This document shows, piece after piece, positions 1-6,631 of a stretch of 7,907 bases of DNA. The notes beneath the pieces are model-generated. The model was not told the DNA's origin and did not search any database. It saw nothing but the letters and a program-made list of their open reading frames with translations. The stretch's first letter is position 1, and every line of letters starts with the position of its first letter. A program made the position numbers and the translations under genes. The DNA lies in the NCBI GenBank assembly GCA_028686145.1, contig JAQUCQ010000148.1, positions 1 to 7,907 on the forward strand, in the 5' to 3' direction. This stretch comes from Desulfuromonadaceae bacterium (GTDB lineage Bacteria; Desulfobacterota; Desulfuromonadia; Geobacterales; Pseudopelobacteraceae).

Positions 1-672
1 ATCGTGATCGGGGGTGATGGTTCATTGAATGGTGCTCTGGCCCTGGATAAAATGGGGTTTCCGGTAATTGGCATCCCTGCCAGCATTGATAATGACATTG
101 CCTATACCGATATGGCACTCGGAGTTGATACTGCCCTCAACAATATTATTTACGCCGTAGACTGCATCAAAGACACAGCCAGTTCACATGATCGTGCCTT
201 TATTGTTGAGGTAATGGGGCGCAATTCCGGGTATCTGGCTTCAACCACAGCCATCGCTACCGGGGCCGAGTTTGCCATTGTGCCGGAAGTGGAGCTTGAT
301 CTGAATGAAATGTGTCATCAACTGCGTCAACGCTATGATGAAGGACGAACTAATGCCCTGATTATCATGGCAGAGGGCGCCGGGCGTGCCCAGGAAGTTG
401 CGGACGGTATCAAAAACGCCATTGGCTTTGAAACCCGGGTCACCGTACTTGGACACTATCAGCGTGGTGGCGCACCATCGGTTTTTGATCGCCTGCTGGG
501 TAGTCGCTTCGGCATGAAGTCAGTGGAGCTGTTGCTCGAAGGTACAAAAGGGATCATGGTCGGACTCTCGGCCAACTCGCTTACCACTACGCTGCTGGAG
601 ATGGTGGTCAATGGCGGGCAGAAAAAACTGAACGACGACCTGCTGCATATGTCGGATATCCTCGGTATCTGA
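1..672 (+). CDS. pfkA: ATP-dependent 6-phosphofructokinase, C-terminal 223 residues (5' end outside window)
   Basis: Phosphorylates fructose 6-phosphate to fructose 1,6-bisphosphate in the cytoplasm, the committed step of glycolysis. The reading frame is open from base 1, so the N-terminal third lies upstream. Visible family motifs are GGDGS (nt 10-24, nucleotide site), PASIDND (nt 76-96, with the catalytic Asp), SSHDR and VEVMGR (substrate and phosphate contacts), and the PFK signature RVTVLGHYQRGGAP near nt 439-480. Gly at the position equivalent to E. coli 104, and absence of Lys at 124, point to ATP rather than pyrophosphate as donor. The E. coli Gly124-Thr125 pair is Ala-Ser here. Ungapped alignment from memory suggests E. 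coli Glu187 is kept, while effector-site Arg154 and His215 are Lys and Asn, so allosteric control may differ (inference). The stop TGA overlaps the corA ATG by one base, implying cotranscription and translational coupling. The projected full length, about 320 residues, is normal for the family. Confidence 0.96.
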   Translation: MVIGGDGSLNGALALDKMGFPVIGIPASIDNDIAYTDMALGVDTALNNIIYAVDCIKDTASSHDRAFIVEVMGRNSGYLASTTAIATGAEFAIVPEVELDLNEMCHQLRQRYDEGRTNALIIMAEGAGRAQEVADGIKNAIGFETRVTVLGHYQRGGAPSVFDRLLGSRFGMKSVELLLEGTKGIMVGLSANSLTTTLLEMVVNGGQKKLNDDLLHMSDILGI

Positions 673-1745
673 TGCGCCCCGGATCGCGGTTTCATAAAAA
701 ACGTTCCGTTAAAAACGGTCTTCCTCCTGGTACTCTGGTTCATATTGGGGATAAATCGAATAAAGCGGTTCAGATTTCAGTCATCGGTTTTGCTCCGGAT
801 GGAATTGAGGAGCTTAATTTCGCGCAGGTTGATGAGTATCTGCATAACCCCTGCAAAAGACCCATCGTGTGGGTAAATATTGAAGGGGTTCATGATGTTG
901 AGCTGATCCGCGCTCTGGGTGAAAAACACACATTTCACCCACTGGTGTTGGAAGATATCGTCAACACCGTGCAACGCCCCAAAATCGAGGACTATGGCGA
1001 TTATCTCTTTATTGTGCTGCGGATGCTGCGTCCGATTGAAGGGGGGGATTTTAGTTCGGAACAGGTCAGCCTTATTCTCGGTTCAGACTATCTGTTCACT
1101 TTCCAGGAGGGAATCAAGGGTGATGTCTTCGGGCCAGTCCGCGACCGTATCCGGAACAGCAAGGGAAAAATCCGTGCCATGGGGGCAGATTACCTGGCAT
1201 ACGCCCTGATCGATGCCATAGTTGACGGTTATTTTACTGTTCTTGAAGGGTTTGGTGAACGGATTGTCGACGTTGAAGAAGAGTTGGCGCTTACGCCCGA
1301 CCAGAGTTCACTTCAGCGGATCAACGGCATGAAAAAGGAAATTATCTATCTGCGCAAGACCGTGTGGCCGCTGCGTGAAACGATCGCATTTTTGGAGAGG
1401 GGCGACAGCGATCTGCTCCAAGATGCCACCCGTGTCTATTTCCGCGATGTCTACGATCACACCGTTCAGGTGATCGATACGGTCGAAACCTACCGCGACC
1501 TGCTTTCCGGTATGCTTGACCTCTATCTTTCAAGTATCAGCAACCGCACCAATGAGGTAATGAAGTTTCTAACAGTGATCGGTACGATCTTTATGCCGCT
1601 GACCTTCCTGGTGGGAGTCTACGGCATGAACTTCAAACACTTTCCGGAGTTGGAGTGGGAAAACGGCTATTTTCTCCTCTGGGGGGTGATGATCATTATT
1701 GTGCTGATGATGGTAGCATATTTCAGAAAGAAACATTGGCTATAG
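672..1745 (+). CDS. corA: CorA family magnesium/cobalt transport protein
   Basis: Inner-membrane pentameric channel for Mg2+ (also Co2+/Ni2+) uptake. The 357-residue product has the long cytoplasmic N-terminal domain of the Thermotoga-type CorA and a helical stalk (about 185-295, rich in charged residues). Two C-terminal membrane helices follow (about 298-317 and 332-350). The diagnostic YGMNF signature sits at the end of the first helix (G318-M319-N320), and the short polar tail ends in KKHWL. Length fits the family (about 315-370). The ATG lies in TGATG and shares its A with the pfkA stop. No strong Shine-Dalgarno precedes it, which is consistent with translational coupling to pfkA. The conserved fold appears to begin near residue 15 (NGLPPGTLVHIG), so the first residues are an unconserved basic leader. 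The stop TAG lies within the AGGG sequence that probably serves as ribosome site for the next gene, 8 bases downstream. Confidence 0.95.
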   Translation: MRPGSRFHKKRSVKNGLPPGTLVHIGDKSNKAVQISVIGFAPDGIEELNFAQVDEYLHNPCKRPIVWVNIEGVHDVELIRALGEKHTFHPLVLEDIVNTVQRPKIEDYGDYLFIVLRMLRPIEGGDFSSEQVSLILGSDYLFTFQEGIKGDVFGPVRDRIRNSKGKIRAMGADYLAYALIDAIVDGYFTVLEGFGERIVDVEEELALTPDQSSLQRINGMKKEIIYLRKTVWPLRETIAFLERGDSDLLQDATRVYFRDVYDHTVQVIDTVETYRDLLSGMLDLYLSSISNRTNEVMKFLTVIGTIFMPLTFLVGVYGMNFKHFPELEWENGYFLLWGVMIIIVLMMVAYFRKKHWL

Positions 1746-1753
1746 GGATATAT

Positions 1754-2101
1754 ATGACAAAACTGGTACTTCGATGGGCATTGAATTCATGTGCACTTTT
1801 TTTGGTAATGAGACTGATCCCCGGCATTCAGATTGACCGTTTTCAGGACCTGCTGCTGGCGACTCTGGTAATCGGCTTGCTGAACGTTTTTTTGCGACCG
1901 ATCATTATATTGCTGACTCTTCCGGTTACTCTGCTGACACTTGGCTTGTTTACGCTTGTAATCAATGGGCTGATATTCTATCTGGCAGCGAATCTGGTGC
2001 CGGGATTTCACCTGGCCGGCTTTGGGGCTGCGTTTATTGCTGCGGTCCTTTTCAGTCTGTTCAGTTTTATACTAAACATGTTGTTTGGAACAAAAAAGTG
2101 A
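1754..2101 (+). CDS. Small integral membrane protein, phage holin family 4 / YvlD-like
   Basis: A 115-residue, almost wholly hydrophobic protein with four predicted membrane helices (about 3-22, 32-51, 52-78 and 88-112). The pattern matches the PF04020 family (phage holin 4 superfamily, YvlD-like). Signature stretches are LLNVFLRPI (42-50), LPVTLLTLG (56-64) and NLVPGFHLAGF (80-90). Despite the name, these proteins are usually chromosomal genes of unknown function, and nothing here suggests a prophage or lysis cassette. The frame stays open upstream into corA, but ATG 1754 is the likely start. It has an AGGG ribosome site at 1744-1747 that overlaps the corA stop, and it gives the normal family length and N-terminus. 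The 8-bp spacing suggests it is cotranscribed with pfkA-corA. The stop codon falls at the edge of the loop of a 13-bp inverted repeat. Confidence 0.87.
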   Translation: MTKLVLRWALNSCALFLVMRLIPGIQIDRFQDLLLATLVIGLLNVFLRPIIILLTLPVTLLTLGLFTLVINGLIFYLAANLVPGFHLAGFGAAFIAAVLFSLFSFILNMLFGTKK

Positions 2102-2120
2102 CCTGCGTTTTTTGTTCCAA
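2085..2120. repeat. Perfect 13-bp inverted repeat at the end of the holin-family gene
   Basis: TTGGAACAAAAAA (2085-2097) and TTTTTTGTTCCAA (2108-2120) are exact reverse complements separated by a 10-base loop. The preceding gene's TGA stop begins in that loop. In RNA this folds into a 13-bp stem, six pairs of which are A-U, followed by only three U residues. It could be a weak, possibly bidirectional terminator or a 3'-end stabiliser between the pfkA-corA-holin unit and tilS. The repeat itself is certain; its role is inferred. It does not look like a textbook intrinsic terminator, because the GC-containing part is at the base of the stem and the trailing U tract is short. Confidence 0.7.
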
Positions 2121-2155
2121 TTTCCTGACTAATATTCCTCGTGATGGTTTTTCCC

Positions 2156-3553
2156 ATGAGCTTCAGTGATTCTGCACTTGTTTCCCGCATAGACCGGACG
2201 GTATGCCACCAGCGCCTTTTCGGGCCGGGTGACACTCTCGTTGTTGCCTTCTCCGGAGGTGCTGACTCTTCGGCCCTGCTTGATATCCTGTCCCGGTTGC
2301 CCGGTTACAATCTCAATCTGATCGCCGCCCATCTGAACCACTGCTTGCGTGGAGTAGAATCTGACGCCGACGAGGATTTTTGCCGGGAGGTGGCCTCTCG
2401 TTACAAAATCCCGTTTGAAGCACAACGAATCGATATTAAAGGTATGGCAACAGATCTTCGACTGAACCTTGAAGATGCCGGACGGCGGGCCCGGATTGAA
2501 TTTCTGGACGAGATCAACAGGAAGTATCAGGGGGCAGCGGTCGTGCTTGCCCATCATGCCGATGATCAGGCGGAAACGGTGCTGATGCGTCTGCTGCGCG
2601 GGTCAGGAATGACCGGATTGTCAGGAATGACATATCGCAATGCGCGTGGCTATGTTCGTCCGTTATTGGAAATATCACGTTCCGAAATTGAACAGTATCT
2701 TCAACGTTGCGGTCTGAAATGGCGCGATGATGCCAGTAACAACGATACAGTGTACCTGCGTAACCGCATTCGTCACCAGTTGCTGCCGCTTCTCGAAGAA
2801 TACAATCCTGCCATCCGTTCGTGCCTTGCCACAACGGCGTCAATACTTGGTGGCGATGAAGTCCTGATACGCGACATGACGGAACAGGTCTATAGCGAAC
2901 TGTTCCGGATGGAGAAGGGATCATGTGTCTGCAGTATTGCACAACTTGGTCTTCTTAATCCCGCCCTGCAGCGCAGAGTCCTTCGTCGCGCCTTCAAACA
3001 GCTGGCCGAAAGCCTGGAAGGGGTGAGTCAACTTCATGTCGGTGCAATCGGTGATATGATTGCTTCTGCACGCCCCAATTCCCGACTTGTTCTCCCGTGC
3101 AGTGTCACTGCAGTAAGAGAATATGACCGTTTTGCGTTGACGTACACAGATACAGATACGGTCAAGAACGATGGGGAGCTGCAAATTACGGAGCCGGGAT
3201 GTTATCAGCTTCCACAGGGAGGTTGTCTTACGGTTGTGTTATCCGACACAACGGTCTTTCCACCACATCCTGACTGCGCTTGTTTCGATCTGGACAAAAC
3301 CCCTCTCCCTTGGCTGGTGCGGACTTTTCGGCCCGGTGACCGCATTATTCCCTTTGGTATGAGTGGCAGAAAAAAAGTGAAAGATATTTATATTGATCGT
3401 AAAATTCCGCCTTCTGACCGTTCACGAATGCCACTCCTGTTTTGCGGAGAAAATCTAATCTGGATTGCCGGGGTGTGCACTTCTGAATTGAGCCGTATTA
3501 GCACTCCCGCTGTCGTTCCGGTTCACGTGACATGGCATGCATGTGCTGATTGA
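2156..3553 (+). CDS. tilS: tRNA(Ile)-lysidine synthetase
   Basis: Converts C34 of the CAU anticodon of a minor tRNA(Ile) to lysidine using ATP and lysine, so that AUA is read as isoleucine; the enzyme is cytoplasmic and essential in most bacteria. The 465-residue product has the N-type ATP-pyrophosphatase P-loop SGGADS (33-38). The TilS blocks AHLNHCLRG (58-66), LAHHADDQAETVLMRLLRG (131-149) and YLRNRIRHQLLPLL (200-213) follow. The C-terminal TilS_C domain is recognisable by RPGDRIIPFG (392-401) and the following KVKD and IDRKIP. Start choice is uncertain. GTG 2141, ATG 2144 and ATG 2156 are in frame, none with a good Shine-Dalgarno; 2156 leaves about 20 residues before the conserved FGPGD, as in relatives. 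A weak -10-like TAATAT lies at 2130-2135. In Geobacter-type genomes tilS is commonly followed by ftsH. Here a convergent gene begins 75 bp on, and no clear terminator is visible in that gap. Confidence 0.95.
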   Translation: MSFSDSALVSRIDRTVCHQRLFGPGDTLVVAFSGGADSSALLDILSRLPGYNLNLIAAHLNHCLRGVESDADEDFCREVASRYKIPFEAQRIDIKGMATDLRLNLEDAGRRARIEFLDEINRKYQGAAVVLAHHADDQAETVLMRLLRGSGMTGLSGMTYRNARGYVRPLLEISRSEIEQYLQRCGLKWRDDASNNDTVYLRNRIRHQLLPLLEEYNPAIRSCLATTASILGGDEVLIRDMTEQVYSELFRMEKGSCVCSIAQLGLLNPALQRRVLRRAFKQLAESLEGVSQLHVGAIGDMIASARPNSRLVLPCSVTAVREYDRFALTYTDTDTVKNDGELQITEPGCYQLPQGGCLTVVLSDTTVFPPHPDCACFDLDKTPLPWLVRTFRPGDRIIPFGMSGRKKVKDIYIDRKIPPSDRSRMPLLFCGENLIWIAGVCTSELSRISTPAVVPVHVTWHACAD

Positions 3554-3628
3554 TTGCCGCAGCTCGTTAAGTGGCTGAGTTACGTTAACAGATGCTGTTT
3601 CCAAAATGGTGACGTTTTCTGAACAGTT

Positions 3629-4228
3629 TCATAAGGTACCTGAAAGCATCTTTAATTTTTCGTAAAGTGCCTTTTTATCGTCTTTTCCCGGGACTGAAGC
3701 GCCGATGCCTTTCAGCCAGAATCTGTCGAAGGCCATCAAACCCTTGGTTGATACTTCAAGTTCTGTGGGAAAGAGGGAATAAAAATTGAACATCCTCAGT
3801 ATGCCGTACAGGAAGCCTATGCAGTCCATTCCTGAAATCTCTGTATAAATACTTCCTCCATGCCGTGTCGAGTGCTCGATCTGAAAGTCGGAAATCTTGA
3901 TTTGTGGTAAGGTTATTCGTTCAGCAGAGCCCATAAGTGCCGGGAGGGGGTTCAAATTCTTGAACGGGTCTGAATGACTGTGTTTCCCATCTATCTCAAA
4001 AGAGGCATCCCAGCAGAGTGGTCCGGATTTGCGTGCGCTTCCACTTATGATATTAATCTCCCGGTGAGACAAGTGCGATGAGAGCTTTCCCAGCCATCCG
4101 GGTTTCAAATCCCCGGAGAGCTTCAAGGTGCCGGTGCTTGATGCAGAGAGTGATAAATCCCAGCAAATTCCTGTAGAGTCGGAGTCACATGGTTTTACAG
4201 GATGGATTGCAGATTTAGTTGATGTCAT
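3629..4228 (-). CDS. Putative tandem ACT-domain regulatory protein (199 aa)
   Basis: I do not recognise this as a named gene, but its layout suggests two ACT-like domains, a fold that binds amino acids or other small ligands. The first (about 33-80) has GTLKLSGDLKPGWLGKL then HREINIISGSARKS, fitting the ACT pattern of strand, DxPGhL turn, helix and NI strand. The second (about 115-173) has SGMDCIGFLY (132-141) and LEVSTKGLMAFDRFWLKG. These closely resemble the DRPGLLY and I-x-T-x-G-x4-D-x-F blocks of the ACT domains in GlnD and ACR proteins. No catalytic, DNA-binding or membrane segment is visible, so it would be a cytoplasmic sensor or partner protein. ATG 4228 is chosen because GAGGAGA lies 5 bases upstream. 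The frame runs back to an ATG at 4324, but that start lacks a ribosome site and lies upstream of the sigma-54 promoter candidate. The ACT reading is from pattern memory and needs a profile search. Confidence 0.75.
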   Translation of the reverse strand: MTSTKSAIHPVKPCDSDSTGICWDLSLSASSTGTLKLSGDLKPGWLGKLSSHLSHREINIISGSARKSGPLCWDASFEIDGKHSHSDPFKNLNPLPALMGSAERITLPQIKISDFQIEHSTRHGGSIYTEISGMDCIGFLYGILRMFNFYSLFPTELEVSTKGLMAFDRFWLKGIGASVPGKDDKKALYEKLKMLSGTL

Positions 4229-4233
4229 GGCTG

Positions 4234-4240
4234 TCTCCTC
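4234..4240 (-). promoter_or_regulatory. Ribosome binding site of the tandem-ACT gene
   Basis: Read on the minus strand, GAGGAGA is followed by five bases and then the ATG ending at 4228. This is the best Shine-Dalgarno in the window, and it decides the start against the longer alternative at 4324. Confidence 0.8.
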
Positions 4241-4270
4241 TATTATAATTTGCGTCTTGTAACATGCTGG

Positions 4271-4286
4271 AGCACAGGGTGTGCCA
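4271..4286 (-). promoter_or_regulatory. Candidate sigma-54 (RpoN) -24/-12 promoter for the tandem-ACT gene
   Basis: The minus strand reads TGGCACACCCTGTGCT. This matches the RpoN consensus TGGCAC-N5-TTGCW at every key position: a perfect TGGCAC at -24, GG and GC dinucleotides at the correct spacing, and a single departure (G for T) at the first base of TTGC. The predicted transcript would start near 4260, leaving a leader of about 30 bases that contains the GAGGAGA ribosome site. RpoN promoters need an AAA+ enhancer-binding activator; I could not identify an activator site such as TGT-N10-ACA upstream. Confidence 0.6.
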
Positions 4287-4454
4287 AAATAAAAGGTGCT
4301 ACGGAACCACTGGGTTATGCGCATTGAATGAATGGGATACTTACCAAGAATGGAACATGCTGCTTAAATAAACAGCTGATGCGTTAGAAGAGAACAGTAT
4401 GGGACCCCTGTATGCAGGCTTTTCACAAAGTGTACCATCAGCAGCGCGTGTCTG

Positions 4455-4483
4455 TTGTGATCCGTAGAGAATAGAGGTAGAAT
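4455..4483 (+). promoter_or_regulatory. Candidate sigma-70 promoter for the penicillin-binding protein gene
   Basis: TTGTGA (4455-4460; 4 of 6 consensus) and TAGAAT (4478-4483; 5 of 6) are separated by the ideal 17 bases. The predicted start is near 4490, giving a leader of about 70 bases before the TTG start codon. It is the best-spaced -35/-10 pair seen in the region upstream of the gene. Confidence 0.5.
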
Positions 4484-4540
4484 ACGCAAAAAAATATTAT
4501 CAGCCTCTGTTCCAGCGTCAGGTTACAGTCAATATCCTTG

Positions 4541-4546
4541 AAGGAG
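4541..4546 (+). promoter_or_regulatory. Ribosome binding site supporting a TTG start
   Basis: AAGGAG lies 12 bases upstream of TTG 4559, longer than the usual 5-9. An in-frame TGA at 4547-4549 rules out any earlier start. The only other nearby candidate, ATG 4607, has no Shine-Dalgarno and would remove the positively charged part of the signal sequence. Confidence 0.55.
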
Positions 4547-4558
4547 TGAATAAATACT

Positions 4559-6583
4559 TTGACTATTTCGAAATACTTCTGGTGCAAGAAATTCTTTTAT
4601 TCTGCAATGTTAACGGTTCTGGTGGTTGCACTCTTGGTCTGCTCGGCTTCAGCCCAGGAAAACGTTGCAACCTATCCCTTGCTGGCTCCCGGATATACCT
4701 CTATTAAAATATTTGACAGCCATAGACGTTTTGTTGGTCGATTACTGCCGGAGAAAAGGTATTGGGCTACTATTGATCGCATTCCCGTGTTTCTACAGAA
4801 TGCAGTGGTGGCCATTGAAGATGCCCGCTTTTATGAACATGGAGGGATTGATCTTCGTGGGATTGCTCGGGCGCTGGTAAAAGATGTTGTTAAAGGGCGT
4901 ATGGCAGAAGGAGGGTCAACAATCACCCAGCAATTGATCAAAAACAGGTATCTGTCCGGGGTGAAAACCATCGAACGAAAGTTTGAAGAAGCCCGCATGG
5001 CCATGGACTTTGAAGAGAAATACAGTAAAAAACAGATTCTGGAGATGTATTTCAACGAAATCTATTACGGCAACGGGGCGTGGGGTATTGTTCAAGCCGC
5101 ACGCCTCTATTTTGATAAAAACCCGGAAGAGTTGACCGACGCCGAGTGCGCCCTGCTTGCCGGTGTGCAGAAAAATCCTGCTCGCTACAATCCGTTTGGA
5201 AAATCAGCCCCTGTTACGGGACGGAGGGACATGGTACTCAAGCGCATGGTGGAGTGGAAGATGATCACTTCCCGCCAAAAACAGAAACTGAGATTGCAAC
5301 GTGTTACCTTTACGCCTCGGGGGCAGGCTCCGCAGTATATGGCCTATATCCGTGGCAAACTGATTGAACGATACGGGGCGGATATTGTTGAGCAGGGGGG
5401 CTTGGAGGTTACCGCCGCCATGGACCTGAATCTGCAAAAAGTAGCTGAAAAAGCATTGCAAGATGGGGTGAAACGAATTTCTCCACAACTACAAGGAGCA
5501 TTAGTCTGTCTGGATGCGGCTACTGGAGATGTACTTGCGGCTGTGGGGGGAGTCGACACCACCAAAAGTTCATATAACCGCGCTTTTTCTGCTCGGCGTC
5601 AACCCGGTTCGGCCATCAAACCGCTGATTTATGCCGCAGCACTGGAGAAGGGGTTTACTGCCGGCAGTATCATGAATGATACGCCGGTAAGCTATGATCG
5701 AGGCAATAATGAAATCTGGAAGCCGCAGAACTATGGGAGAGAGCAGTATGGGGACCTTTCCCTCAGGCAGGCCCTGGCTTATTCCAATAATGTAATTACG
5801 ATCAAGCTGCTGGAGGCTATCGGCGTCCCATATTTTGTTGATTTTGCCGGCAAATTGGGGCTGCCGCTTCGGGCAGAGAACGGCCTTTCCCTAGCCCTGG
5901 GAACGAATGAAGTTACCTTGAATGATCTGGTGCTGGCGTATACTCCCCTGGCCACCGGAGGGTTGCGCCCTGCCGAAAGGGCTATTCTCCGAATATATGA
6001 TCGCCATCGTCGTACCTGGACCGAGAATCCTTCGGCAGTTACACCGGTCCTTTCCCCAGCGACAGCTTATGTTACCACTCAGATGCTGAAGGACGTCCTG
6101 AGGTATGGCACCGCCAAGAACCTTAAAAAATTCAGCCAGGTTCATCCCTCTGCCGGAAAGACCGGTACGACCGATGATTATCGTGATGCCTGGTTTGTCG
6201 GGTATACCCCGCAAATAATCACCGGTGTCTGGGTAGGATATGATAAACCTAAGCCCGGGGGGAAAGGCTTTACCGGAGGAGCTGTCGCTGCTCCAATCTG
6301 GGAACGGTTTATGCGCACGGCTGTGGCATCGAAACCGGTAGTTGATTTCACCAGGCCTGATACGGTCGTTTCCGTAAGCATTGACCCTGTAACTGGTTGC
6401 CTGGCGACGCCGGACTGTCCGGAAAAACGTGATGAGTTCTATATCTCCGGCACCGAACCGACGGAATACTGTCCCACGCACGGCGGAATCCCTGTCGTTC
6501 CGATAACTCCGCCTTCACTGAATTCTGACGGTCAACAGTCTGATCCGGGTGCAGATGCAAGGCCACAAGGCGGGAATGAATAG
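4559..6583 (+). CDS. Class A penicillin-binding protein, PBP1A family (peptidoglycan glycosyltransferase/transpeptidase)
   Basis: Bifunctional cell-wall synthase of the periplasm that polymerises lipid II into glycan strands and cross-links the peptides. The 674-residue product starts with a basic segment and a hydrophobic stretch (about 17-30), ending in ASAQ, a signal anchor or cleavable signal. The glycosyltransferase-51 domain (about 65-235) has EDARFYEHGGID (catalytic Glu87), GGSTITQQLIKN (118-129) and the RKFEEA block (140-145; probable second Glu144). The transpeptidase domain (about 310-585) has SAIK (Ser351 nucleophile, Lys354), SNN (409-411) and KTGT (534-537). All catalytic motifs are intact. 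The linker is short with no obvious extra OB domain. The tail carries three cysteines (614, 620, 638) in a DPVTGCLATPDC...TEPTEYC arrangement, which I recall from related PBPs. TTG is the only start that keeps the full signal. It appears monocistronic, divergent from the ACT gene. Confidence 0.95.
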   Translation: MTISKYFWCKKFFYSAMLTVLVVALLVCSASAQENVATYPLLAPGYTSIKIFDSHRRFVGRLLPEKRYWATIDRIPVFLQNAVVAIEDARFYEHGGIDLRGIARALVKDVVKGRMAEGGSTITQQLIKNRYLSGVKTIERKFEEARMAMDFEEKYSKKQILEMYFNEIYYGNGAWGIVQAARLYFDKNPEELTDAECALLAGVQKNPARYNPFGKSAPVTGRRDMVLKRMVEWKMITSRQKQKLRLQRVTFTPRGQAPQYMAYIRGKLIERYGADIVEQGGLEVTAAMDLNLQKVAEKALQDGVKRISPQLQGALVCLDAATGDVLAAVGGVDTTKSSYNRAFSARRQPGSAIKPLIYAAALEKGFTAGSIMNDTPVSYDRGNNEIWKPQNYGREQYGDLSLRQALAYSNNVITIKLLEAIGVPYFVDFAGKLGLPLRAENGLSLALGTNEVTLNDLVLAYTPLATGGLRPAERAILRIYDRHRRTWTENPSAVTPVLSPATAYVTTQMLKDVLRYGTAKNLKKFSQVHPSAGKTGTTDDYRDAWFVGYTPQIITGVWVGYDKPKPGGKGFTGGAVAAPIWERFMRTAVASKPVVDFTRPDTVVSVSIDPVTGCLATPDCPEKRDEFYISGTEPTEYCPTHGGIPVVPITPPSLNSDGQQSDPGADARPQGGNE

Positions 6584-6612
6584 AGTTTCCTGACCAATTA
6601 CATGAATTGATA

Positions 6613-6627
6613 CCGGGCAAGTGCCGG
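6613..6627 (+). terminator. Weak hairpin after the PBP gene, doubtful terminator
   Basis: CCGG-GCAAGTG-CCGG can form a 4-bp GC stem with a 7-base loop about 30 bases after the PBP stop, followed by ATATTTG. The stem is short and the U tract is broken, so termination here is doubtful. No better hairpin is visible before the next promoter candidate. Confidence 0.2.
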
Positions 6628-6631
6628 ATAT

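Larger units (their letters stand above)
4229..4558. other. Divergent intergenic region between the tandem-ACT gene and the PBP gene
   Basis: About 330 bases with no convincing gene. On the minus side it holds the sigma-54 promoter candidate and leader of the ACT gene. On the plus side it holds a sigma-70 promoter candidate and ribosome site for the PBP gene. A 9-base direct repeat AACATGCTG occurs at 4261-4269 and 4354-4362. Between about 4290 and 4450 I see no strong hairpin, riboswitch motif or small gene with a ribosome site. Confidence 0.6.

Noticed and set aside
1655..1753. Upstream extension of the holin-family protein into corA
   Set aside because: The extension lies in another frame of corA's conserved membrane region, and ATG 1754 has its own ribosome site and gives the family's normal length.
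1754..2101. Prophage or lysis cassette suggested by the holin-family name
   Set aside because: Neighbours are metabolic and tRNA-modification genes. There is no endolysin, integrase or attachment repeat, and PF04020 proteins are usually chromosomal.
4242..4247. Perfect TATAAT on the minus strand just upstream of the double-ACT gene
   Set aside because: It abuts the GAGGAGA ribosome site, so a start 6-7 bases downstream would remove that site. No -35-like hexamer lies 15-18 bases upstream. The sigma-54 element further up fits better.
4229..4324. N-terminal extension of the double-ACT protein to an ATG at 4324
   Set aside because: There is no ribosome site, the added 32 residues are Cys- and Phe-rich and unlike the rest, and the extension would span the promoter candidate.
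4559..4654. Possible lipobox around Cys28 of the PBP signal sequence
   Set aside because: The residue before the Cys is Val, not Gly, Ala or Ser. The ASAQ end looks like an ordinary signal-peptidase site or anchor end.
5891..6481. Long minus-strand open frame (196 codons) inside the PBP gene
   Set aside because: It is antisense to conserved transpeptidase motifs, and its product is rich in Arg, Gly and Ser with no domain pattern, as expected of a shadow frame.
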